NCBI GenBank assembly: GCA_016795485.1
Contig: JAEUHM010000009.1
Span: forward strand, 1 to 64,000
DNA: 64,000 nt
Reading direction: 5' to 3'
DNA from: Verrucomicrobiaceae bacterium
Lineage (GTDB): Bacteria; Verrucomicrobiota; Verrucomicrobiia; Verrucomicrobiales; Verrucomicrobiaceae
Part shown: positions 8,240 through 15,536 of the stretch, piece by piece
Numbering within the stretch: position 1 is the stretch's first letter
How the letters are laid out: every line of letters begins with the position of its first letter
Program-made: the position numbers and the translations under genes
Notes under the pieces: model-generated
Databases searched by the model: none
Told to the model about the DNA's origin: nothing
What the model saw: only the letters and a program-made list of their open reading frames with translations

Positions 8240-11137
8240 CTATTCGCGGGTGATGAACTCGTCCGTGTTGAGAATAATGCGTGTCGTAGCTGCCCAAGCC
8301 GCTAACTCATCTTTCCCGTAATGCTTTTTGGAGTCATTGAGCAGCGACCCGAGCGCATCTAACTCACTCGATGACGGCTTCCGGCTGAGACAGTGGCGAA
8401 AAGCCAGTTCCAAGCGGCTTCGATCATCCGTTCCCTTATCCAACACTCGCATAGCCAGTGCCTTAGCTGCATCGGCGTACGTTTCAGAGTTCAATGTGGT
8501 CAGTGCCTGTAGTGGTGTGTTACTCACCGTGCGCTTCACGTTGGTGAGGTTGGCGTCCGGGCAGTCAAACGTTGTCAAGTCAGGATGCGGTGCCGTGCGC
8601 TTGAAGAAAGTATAGAGCCCGCGGCGATAGCGATCTTCCCCAGTGCTGGTCGCCCACTTGAAATTGTTAGCATAACTTAGGTCCGCAATGTCAGGAGGCA
8701 TCACCGGGAAAACACTCGGGCCACCCACTTTACGAGACAGCAGCCCACTGGCAGCCAAATGAAGGTCTCTCACCACTTCTCCTTCCACACGAAGGCGATT
8801 CTGCCTCCACAGCAGTCGGTTGAGAGGGTCTTTCTCAGTTTCGATGCCCCCGACACGATACTCGCTGCTCTGCCGATAGGTTTTGGAAAGCATGACCATC
8901 TTCAAGAATCGCTTCCGACTCCATCCAAGCTCAATGAACTGCCTCGCGATGAAATCCAGCAACTCAGGGTGGCTCGGCTTCTCTCCACGAACGCCAAAGT
9001 CCGCCACGGTCGTCACTAGTCCTTCACCAAAGAGCTTGCTCCACATCTGATTGGCCACCACACGAGGCGTCAGTGGGTTTTCTTTGCTCGCTAGCCAACG
9101 CGCGAGATCAAGCCGTGTGGGCTTAGCGCTCGGAAGTGGAGGAAGCACTTTAAGCGCGGCCGGTTGCACCTCATCCGCAGGCGAGAGGAAGTCACCACGA
9201 TGCAAAAGCCGAGTCTGACGCGGATTGTTAGCCCGATCTGCGATCACCCGCACATCCATCAGTGGCGGTTCCGGTAAACGAGCGCGTGCGGCTTCCAACT
9301 GGCGAGTGGCAGCCACCACATCAGGGTCTACCTTGGCCATGAAGTCCCACAACGGTTGAATCACCACCGGATTCCTCCGTTTGGGCTCTTCGTTGAGGAT
9401 CTTCACCACTTCAGCAGGAGCGATGCTGTCAGGCGTCACATCAGCGCTCGATTGCAGGCGCACCTGAGCCGGAACATGATTAGCTTGCTTGTAGAGATGC
9501 TTCATCGTGACTCGCAAAGTTTTCCCAGCAGGCACTTCGTCCCATAGTTGCACGATCAAATGATGCGGCTTCTCCGTTTGGCCGCTGACAGCCCATCCGT
9601 TATCGTCTTTACCATCATTCACATCCTTGGCAGCAAACTTGGCCTGCGAGAAGTCAGCTACATGGCTGTGTTGGGTCAATACGCGTCCATCGGCCTCAAT
9701 GATCAGTTCCGATAACACGAAGTTGCGGCTGCTCTTCTTGTCCGTTCCCGCTGGAAAGATCTCCAGCTTAATCGCTTTCACTGGAGCCGTGGTAGGCTTT
9801 GTCGCAATCGTCAGTGTATCGCGCTGAGGAACCTTGCCTGTCATCTTCCAAGACTCATCCGGCTGCTTGACCCACTTCGTCGATGACGTCAGCTCTGTGA
9901 TTAGCAGCACCGCAAAACTTTGCGCCGTAGCTTTCGCTTCAGCACGGGCAGCTTTCACTTTCTCTTCCCACTCAGGCAGTTTCACAGGCAGCGCGGCTTT
10001 GGCCTGATCTACCTTCTTCTGAAGAGTGGCCAACTGCTTAGCTGCCGCTCCATTCTTGGCCTCGTAGGTCTTCCACTCTTCCATTGAGCGAGGTGCCTGG
10101 CGCACTACTTCGTCTGCATTGTTGAAGAAGCTGTAGAGCTGGTAGTACTCCACCTGCGTGATCTTATCATACTTGTGACTGTGGCAGCGCGCACAGCCCA
10201 CCGTCAACCCCAGCCAGACCGTTCCTAACGTCTCCGTGCGATCCATGCATGCCTCAACGCGAAACTGCTCTTGATCGGTTCCTCCCTCAGTATTCGTTAG
10301 CGTTTGTCGATTGAAGGCAGTCGCCACGATCTGTTCTGGCGTTGGATCGGGCAATAGATCACCTGCCAGTTGCTCAATCGTAAACTGATCAAACGGCATG
10401 TCAGCATTCACCGCACCGATGACCCAGTCGCGATACCGCCAAGCATCTGGACGCGGACGGTCTTTCTCATAGCCATCACTGTCAGCATACCGCGCTGCAT
10501 CCAGCCAATGCCGCCCCCAACGCTCACCGAAGTGAGGTGAACGCATCAAGTCATCGATCGCCTGAGCATAAGCTGCATCCAAATCCTTCGATGCAGCATC
10601 TAGAAACTTATCCACGTCTTCCACCGCAGGTGGGAGGCCCAGCAGGTCATAGTTCAGACGCTTGTAAAGCACCACCGCCTCGGCTTGAGCCGAACCTTTG
10701 AGGCCTTCAGTGGCGAGTTTCTTGCCCACCATCTCATCGATGCGCGCCGCGGCGGCTCGCTCATCAGCAGCGGGTGTCGCCGCTAGTGGCCGATAGGCCC
10801 AGTGTTGTTCCATCCGCGCACCTTCTTTGATCCAGGCCGCGATCTTCTCCACTTCCGCCGCGCTCAATGGCTTCTTCTTGGCTGGCGGCATCTTTTCCTT
10901 CGGGTCCGTATGCCGGATGCGGGCCACGATCTCTTCCGTGGCCGGACTCCCACTCTCCAGCACCTGTTTGGCAAAATCTGCCGAGCTCAAATCCAAGCCG
11001 CCCTTGGCCTCATCGGTGCCGTGACACTCAAGGCAGTGCTCTGCCAGGATAGGTTGTATTTCAGACGCATAGTCCACTGCCAGGGCTCTGGAAGTGACAA
11101 CGGCGGGCAGGAGGGCGGTGAAGAGCGCTTTTCTCAC
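8240..11137 (-). CDS. PSD1 and planctomycete cytochrome C domain protein (DUF1549/DUF1553)
   Basis: A 965-residue secreted protein. After a signal peptide (RKALFTALLPAVVTSRALA) comes a c-type haem site, AEHCLECHG, the planctomycete-type cytochrome c module. It is followed by PSD1/DUF1549 (DDLMRSPHFGERWGRHWLDAARYADSDG, QLAGDLLPDPTPEQIVATAFNRQ), a second CARCHSHKYDKI site, and a C-terminal DUF1553 (TPRVVANQMWSKLFGEGLV, WRQNRLRVEGEVVRD). A central coiled coil lies near residues 330-400. Families of this kind are expanded in Planctomycetes and Verrucomicrobia and linked to polysaccharide degradation. It is the first gene of the pair with DUF1501 and is transcribed divergently from rfaE2 across a 64-bp spacer. 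Confidence 0.93.
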   Translation of the reverse strand: MRKALFTALLPAVVTSRALAVDYASEIQPILAEHCLECHGTDEAKGGLDLSSADFAKQVLESGSPATEEIVARIRHTDPKEKMPPAKKKPLSAAEVEKIAAWIKEGARMEQHWAYRPLAATPAADERAAAARIDEMVGKKLATEGLKGSAQAEAVVLYKRLNYDLLGLPPAVEDVDKFLDAASKDLDAAYAQAIDDLMRSPHFGERWGRHWLDAARYADSDGYEKDRPRPDAWRYRDWVIGAVNADMPFDQFTIEQLAGDLLPDPTPEQIVATAFNRQTLTNTEGGTDQEQFRVEACMDRTETLGTVWLGLTVGCARCHSHKYDKITQVEYYQLYSFFNNADEVVRQAPRSMEEWKTYEAKNGAAAKQLATLQKKVDQAKAALPVKLPEWEEKVKAARAEAKATAQSFAVLLITELTSSTKWVKQPDESWKMTGKVPQRDTLTIATKPTTAPVKAIKLEIFPAGTDKKSSRNFVLSELIIEADGRVLTQHSHVADFSQAKFAAKDVNDGKDDNGWAVSGQTEKPHHLIVQLWDEVPAGKTLRVTMKHLYKQANHVPAQVRLQSSADVTPDSIAPAEVVKILNEEPKRRNPVVIQPLWDFMAKVDPDVVAATRQLEAARARLPEPPLMDVRVIADRANNPRQTRLLHRGDFLSPADEVQPAALKVLPPLPSAKPTRLDLARWLASKENPLTPRVVANQMWSKLFGEGLVTTVADFGVRGEKPSHPELLDFIARQFIELGWSRKRFLKMVMLSKTYRQSSEYRVGGIETEKDPLNRLLWRQNRLRVEGEVVRDLHLAASGLLSRKVGGPSVFPVMPPDIADLSYANNFKWATSTGEDRYRRGLYTFFKRTAPHPDLTTFDCPDANLTNVKRTVSNTPLQALTTLNSETYADAAKALAMRVLDKGTDDRSRLELAFRHCLSRKPSSSELDALGSLLNDSKKHYGKDELAAWAATTRIILNTDEFITRE

Positions 11138-11201
11138 ACCTTAGGAACGCCTTCCGTGCCGAACTCCTTGCCAAAGCCGCGCCTTTCGGCATGGAGAAAA
11201 C

Positions 11202-11693
11202 ATGCACGCCCCCTCACGCGAAAGCGTCATTCACACCGCAGAAGAAGTCGCCGCTTGGCGGGATGAACTTCATGCCCAGGGCCGGAAGCTTGTCTTCACC
11301 AACGGCTGCTTTGACCTCCTGCACCCCGGCCACACTCGCTACCTCCAACAAGCTCGCGATCTCGGAGACGCTCTCGTCGTGGGCATGAACTCCGACTCCT
11401 CGGTGCGCGAGCTCAAAGGCCCTACCCGCCCCCTGAACTGCCAGGAAGATCGCGCTGAGGTCCTCCGCGCTCTTCGCAGTGTGGATGCCGTGGTCGTTTA
11501 CGATGAAAAGCGCGCCACACGCTTGATCGAAACCATCCGGCCACACATTTACAGCAAAGGCGGCGATTACACCATCGACTCGCTCGATTCCGAGGAGCGT
11601 GGTGCTCTCGAGCAGGCTGGCGCTGACATCCAGATCCTCCCGCTCGTCCCTGGTCGCTCCACCACCAACATCATCGGGAGGATGAATCAATAG
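11202..11693 (+). CDS. rfaE2: D-glycero-beta-D-manno-heptose 1-phosphate adenylyltransferase
   Basis: The 163-residue nucleotidyltransferase activates heptose-1-phosphate with ATP for lipopolysaccharide inner-core synthesis. It has the HxGH active site (GCFDLLHPGHTRYLQQA), the MNSDSSVRELKGPTRP substrate loop, RAEVLRALRSVDAVVVY, and the C-terminal ISTTxx-type motif as GRSTTNIIGRM. This is the stand-alone RfaE2 (HldE C-terminal half), and the kinase half is not in the window. A GGAG lies 6-7 nt before the ATG. The next gene, purN, begins 2 nt later, so they are co-transcribed. It implies a Gram-negative cell with heptose-containing LPS. Confidence 0.92.
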   Translation: MHAPSRESVIHTAEEVAAWRDELHAQGRKLVFTNGCFDLLHPGHTRYLQQARDLGDALVVGMNSDSSVRELKGPTRPLNCQEDRAEVLRALRSVDAVVVYDEKRATRLIETIRPHIYSKGGDYTIDSLDSEERGALEQAGADIQILPLVPGRSTTNIIGRMNQ

Positions 11694-11695
11694 TC

Positions 11696-12274
11696 ATGAG
11701 CCACGGCCCTCTCAAACTCGCCTTCCTCGGCTCTGGAGCCGGCACCAACTTCCAAGCAGTGATTGATGCAGTCGCTTCCGGCAGATTATCCGCACAAATC
11801 GTGTGCGCGATCTCCGACAATCCCTCCAGCCGATTCCTTGAGCGTGCTCGTGAGGCAAACATTCCCGAGCACTTCGTCGATCCCGGCCCTGACTCACGCA
11901 AGTTCCCCGAGGCGGCTCAGCAAGCCGTCTATGACTTGCTCACCGCCTCCCATGCAGACGTGGTCGTGCTTGCGGGTTTCATGCGACTGCTAAAAGATCC
12001 CACGCTCAGTGCATTCGAGGGTCGCATCATCAATATCCACCCTTCTCTGCTGCCGAAGTATCCTGGAGCTACAGCCATCCAAGACGCCATGGCCGCAGGC
12101 GAGACAGAAACAGGCGCTACCATTCATCAAGTCACGGCCGCACTGGATGCAGGCCCTATCATTTCACAACAAGTCGTCCCCATTTCGCCTGACGACACTC
12201 TGCAAACCCTCCGCGCCAAAATCAATGCCGTGGAGCAAGAGATGATCGTGGACGTGCTCAAGAACTGGCGCTGA
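11696..12274 (+). CDS. purN: phosphoribosylglycinamide formyltransferase
   Basis: The 192-residue enzyme transfers a formyl group from 10-formyl-THF to GAR, the third step of purine synthesis. Seen are the N-terminal GSGAGTNFQAVIDA phosphate-binding loop, ADVVVLAGFMRLL, the catalytic Asn-His region IINIHPSLLPKYPG, and GATIHQVTAALDAGPII with the conserved Asp. Length is normal. It sits 2 nt after rfaE2 and 1 nt before the helicase gene, a tight run of three unrelated functions. Confidence 0.95.
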   Translation: MSHGPLKLAFLGSGAGTNFQAVIDAVASGRLSAQIVCAISDNPSSRFLERAREANIPEHFVDPGPDSRKFPEAAQQAVYDLLTASHADVVVLAGFMRLLKDPTLSAFEGRIINIHPSLLPKYPGATAIQDAMAAGETETGATIHQVTAALDAGPIISQQVVPISPDDTLQTLRAKINAVEQEMIVDVLKNWR

Positions 12275-12275
12275 T

Positions 12276-14297
12276 ATGGCTGCAGCTTTTGGCATGGAGA
12301 TGCTCAACCGTCCTCAGCGTGAGGCGGCGATGCAGTTGGATGGACCAGTGCTCATTCTCGCAGGAGCTGGCACGGGCAAGACGCGCACCATCACCGCGCG
12401 CATGACTTACATGGTGGAGCGCGGCATCCCGCCCAGGAACATCCTCGCCGTCACCTTCACCAACAAGGCCGCCTCGGAGATGAAGGAGCGCGTCAATGGC
12501 ATGATCCCTCACGGCAAGGGCAAAGAGATCGTCATGGGCACCTTCCACTCCTTCTGTGTTCGCCTCCTCCGCGAACATGCGGAGAAGGTTGGCTACAAGA
12601 AGAACTGGATCATCTACACCCAGAGCGAGCAGACCAGCCTACTGAAGCGCATCATCATGCGCCTTCTTGGCAAAGAGGAGAACTACGACCCAGCTAAGGC
12701 ACAGATGCGCATCAGCAGTGCCAAGAACACCGGCGCTGACCTCGGCGATCCCGAGAAGGACACCGATGCCGCCATCTTCCAGGCTTATCAGAGTGAGATG
12801 CGCGCACTCAATGCCATGGACTTCGATGACCTCCTGCTGCTCGGGGTCGAGTTGTTGGAGAACCACGCTGATGTGCGTGAAGCGCGCCGTGCTCTACACA
12901 AGTATGTCATGGTGGACGAGTTTCAGGACACCAACTCCGTGCAGATGCGCCTGCTCAAGGCGCTCATTGGCCCGCCTTACAATGTCTGTGTCGTGGGCGA
13001 TGACGATCAGTCCATCTACGGCTGGCGGGGTGCAGAGATCAGCAACATCCTCGACTTCGAGCGCTTCTTCCCCAATCCCGTCGTTATCAAGCTGGAGGAA
13101 AACTACCGCTCCACCACGCCCATCCTTCACACGGCCAACTCCCTCATCAAACACAACGCTGGCAGACGACCCAAGACCCTCTGGAGCAGCAACACCGGCA
13201 AAGACGGCGTGCGCCTCGTCATCACCCAGGATGACAAAGAAGAGGCAGACATGATCGCCAAAGAGATCGAGGCTGCTCACCTTCAGAACAAAGCCCCTTG
13301 GGAAGACTTTGCCGTGCTCTTCCGCACCAATGATCAAAGCAGAGTCCTGGAGCAGCAGTTCCGCCAGCGGCGCATTCCCTATCGCGTCATCGGAGCCAGG
13401 TCGTTCTTTGATCGCCGCGAAATCAAAGACCTCATCGCCTACCTCAGCGTCTGCCACAACGTCCACGACGACATCAACCTCCTCCGCATCCTCAACACTC
13501 CCACACGCGGCATTGGCAACTCCACTGCTGAACTCGCACGGGAGGAAAGCTCCGAGCGCGGCTGTAGCATCTACGTCGTGCTTTGCGATCCCGACTTCCA
13601 ACGCCGCACCCCGGCAAAGAATCGCGAGGCCGTGCGACTCTTCACCGACCTCATCAATCTCTTTGCCAACTCCGCCAGAACACCCGGCGTGCAGGTAGCA
13701 GAACTCACCAAGCGCCTCATCCACGACACCGGCTACATGGCCTATCTGGAAAAGCAGGCCAAAGACCCCGAAGACTTCACCAACTGGCAAAACGGCATCC
13801 AGAGCCTCCTCCAGCAGATGGAAGGCTACGACCAACGCGACCGTGCCAGCGGCCTAGCAGGCTTCCTCGATGAGATCAGCCTCAACGACGAGCGCGAAGA
13901 CAAAGACGACATCACCGAGAAGAAAGGCGTCTGCCTCATCACCATGCACGCCTCCAAAGGGCTAGAGTTCCCCTTCGTCTACCTCCCCGGCCTGGAGCAA
14001 GGCCTCATGCCACACCGCCGCAGTTTTGAAGAAGGACGCATGGATGAAGAGCGCCGCCTCTTCTACGTCGGCATCACCCGCGCCATGAAAAAGCTAACAC
14101 TCAGCTACGTCCGCTGGCGCATGAAGTACGGGCAGAAGCAATCCCAACTCCCCAGTCCCTTCCTCCGCGAGCTAGATCGCACCTACATCATCGAGCAAGA
14201 CTACAGCCGCTACATGCAAGAGACCGTCACCAAAGAAGAAGGCCTCTCCTTCATCTCCGGCCTCCGAGCCCTCCGCTCAGACAAAAAGCCCAGCTAG
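12276..14297 (+). CDS. UvrD/PcrA/Rep-type superfamily 1 DNA helicase
   Basis: The 673-residue ATP-dependent 3'-5' helicase has the full SF1A motif set: Walker A AGAGTGKT (about residues 29-36), motif Ia VTFTNKAASEMKER, DEFQDTN, VGDDDQSIYGWRGA, ENYRST, LFRTNDQSR, MHASKGLEFPFVYLPGLE, and EERRLFYVGITRAM (motif VI). It probably acts in repair or in removing obstacles from replicating DNA. It is shorter than typical UvrD/PcrA (about 720-740), lacking much of the C-terminal tail that binds RNA polymerase, so Rep-like is also possible. It is the last gene of the rfaE2-purN unit, and the repeat-rich spacer follows immediately. Confidence 0.93.
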   Translation: MAAAFGMEMLNRPQREAAMQLDGPVLILAGAGTGKTRTITARMTYMVERGIPPRNILAVTFTNKAASEMKERVNGMIPHGKGKEIVMGTFHSFCVRLLREHAEKVGYKKNWIIYTQSEQTSLLKRIIMRLLGKEENYDPAKAQMRISSAKNTGADLGDPEKDTDAAIFQAYQSEMRALNAMDFDDLLLLGVELLENHADVREARRALHKYVMVDEFQDTNSVQMRLLKALIGPPYNVCVVGDDDQSIYGWRGAEISNILDFERFFPNPVVIKLEENYRSTTPILHTANSLIKHNAGRRPKTLWSSNTGKDGVRLVITQDDKEEADMIAKEIEAAHLQNKAPWEDFAVLFRTNDQSRVLEQQFRQRRIPYRVIGARSFFDRREIKDLIAYLSVCHNVHDDINLLRILNTPTRGIGNSTAELAREESSERGCSIYVVLCDPDFQRRTPAKNREAVRLFTDLINLFANSARTPGVQVAELTKRLIHDTGYMAYLEKQAKDPEDFTNWQNGIQSLLQQMEGYDQRDRASGLAGFLDEISLNDEREDKDDITEKKGVCLITMHASKGLEFPFVYLPGLEQGLMPHRRSFEEGRMDEERRLFYVGITRAMKKLTLSYVRWRMKYGQKQSQLPSPFLRELDRTYIIEQDYSRYMQETVTKEEGLSFISGLRALRSDKKPS

Positions 14298-14353
14298 GCC
14301 CCGTCTCCAGTGAGGTCCAGCCGTCCCGGCTGCCATCAGGGATCGGCTTGCAG

Positions 14354-14464
14354 TGGTTGAGCGTTTGTTGAGCAGTTGTTGAGAAGAGGAGCGCGGGAGC
14401 AGCTTGCGGTTGTTGAGCTATGGTTGAGCGTTTGTTGAGCAGTTGTTGAGAAGAGGAGCGCGGG
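14354..14464. repeat. 44-bp direct repeat pair
   Basis: Positions 14354-14397 and 14421-14464 are identical 44-bp copies, beginning TGGTTGAGCGTTTGTTGAGC and ending GAGGAGCGCGGG. The spacer between them includes part of a 42-bp element (14387-14428) found again, inverted, at 34612-34653. Confidence 0.9.
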
Positions 14465-14541
14465 CACTCCTGCCCGCAAAGTCTGGCATCTGCTGTCTGA
14501 CAGTCTGCTGTCTAAAAAGGAGCGCGGGCACTCCTGCCCGC
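14460..14541. repeat. two GCGGGCA/TGCCCGC hairpins
   Basis: Positions 14460-14477 and 14524-14541 each form a 7-bp GC-rich stem, GCGGGCA / TGCCCGC, around a CTCC loop, in direct orientation and each preceded by GGAGC. They belong to the same family as the GCGGACA/TGTCCGC hairpins at 20014, 20121 and 27548. Confidence 0.85.
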
Positions 14542-14735
14542 AAAGTCTAGTACATGCTCCCACCAAGAACAAAGAACTCAAAACCAAGAACTCTCCCCAT
14601 CTCCAACACTCCAACACTCCGCCTTCCGACTTCCGCCCAGTCTGCCCGTCTGCTGTCTCTCACAAAAGCCCATTCTGCTGCCAATCCTCCGCCATCCGCC
14701 ACTTCCCAGCTCCAAAAGGCAACCTACAAACGCCA

Positions 14736-14976
14736 TTTGTAGACATACAAAGAGCGTTTGCAGACATACAAAGAGCGTTTGCAGACATGCAAAGAGCGTT
14801 TGTAGACATGCAAAGAGCGTTTGCAGACATACAAAGAGCGTTTGTAGACATACAAAGAGCGTTTGCAGACATACAAAGAGCGTTTGTAGACATGCAAAGA
14901 GCGTTTGTAGACATACAAAGAGCGTTTGCAGACATACAAAGACCGTTTGTATCTATGCAAAGACCGTTTGTATCTA
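14736..14976. repeat. tandem array of 21-bp hairpin-like units
   Basis: Eleven full units and a partial twelfth recur exactly every 21 bp, with starts at 14736, 14757 and so on to 14967. Each unit is TTTGYA, GACA, TRCAAA, then GAGCG, so it contains two 6-bp inverted arms around a 4-nt loop. Only two positions vary (Y and R). Units 11 and 12 diverge (GACC in place of GAGC, TCTA loop), marking the old end of the array. Just upstream, CTACAAA-CGCCA-TTTGTAG is a related dyad. Confidence 0.95.
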
Positions 14977-15168
14977 GACCAACGTGATTCCCACACAGCC
15001 GGACAGCATTCCGCACCAAGAACCTCCGCCAGTGTGTTGCAGTCGTCCCCTCTGCCATCAACGATCAGGAATCAGTTTTCAGTAGTTGAGCGTTCGATGT
15101 TCGATGTTCGATGTTCAGCGTTGGCCGCCCAGTGTGGTGCAGTCGTCCCGACTGCTTCCCCGTCATCT

Positions 15169-15216
15169 CCACCACTCCACCACTCCACCACTCCACCACT
15201 CCACCACTCCACCACT
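15169..15216. repeat. 8-bp microsatellite, six copies
   Basis: CCACCACT is repeated six times without interruption. Confidence 0.95.
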
Positions 15217-15290
15217 CCCCCGCCCTCCGCCTCCTTCTCCAACAACCAAGAACAAAGAACCAAGAAGTCTCCCCGTCTCTTTGTCTCACC

Positions 15291-15352
15291 GCCAACCACC
15301 GCCAACCACCGCCAACCACCACTCCAAGTCTCCTCCACTCCAAGTCTCCTCC
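15291..15352. repeat. short tandem repeats (10 bp x3 and 16 bp x2)
   Basis: GCCAACCACC occurs three times at 15291-15320, directly followed by two copies of the 16-mer ACTCCAAGTCTCCTCC at 15321-15352. Confidence 0.9.
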
Positions 15353-15536
15353 ACTCCGCCCCTCCCCGCTCTTTCCCCTTGCCATTCCCGGCCCAAACGT
15401 CTCCAATAGCCAACTCAAGCCTCCGCTTACGTCTTTTACCGTTCGTTCGTCCCGTTGTTCATTCTCCTGCATGGCCCATAAAGCATCCGCTAAGTCCAAT
15501 CTACGTTTGCGCCCCCGTTGACGTAGAACCAGCAAT

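Larger units (their letters stand above)
14298..15536. other. 1.2-kb repeat-rich spacer without a convincing gene
   Basis: Between the helicase and hsdR there is no open frame with protein-like composition. The region holds a 44-bp direct repeat, two GC-rich hairpins, the 21-bp hairpin array, stretches built from variants of AACCAAGAACAAAGAACC (14563-14585 and 15245-15265), and several short tandem repeats. A GCAGTCGTCCC motif recurs at about 15038 and 15140. Frames that cross the array are open on both strands only because 21 is a multiple of three. Confidence 0.7.

Noticed and set aside
12894..13835. A 313-codon minus-strand frame inside the helicase gene
   Set aside because: It is antisense to conserved helicase motifs and is explained by codon bias.
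14736..14976. A CRISPR array
   Set aside because: Unit length is 21 bp with no variable spacers; the units are contiguous and almost identical, and no cas genes are nearby.
14660..15061. A heptapeptide-repeat protein encoded across the 21-bp array
   Set aside because: Both strands are open here because the unit is a multiple of three; no ribosome binding site, signal or conserved domain is seen, and flanking codons are low complexity.
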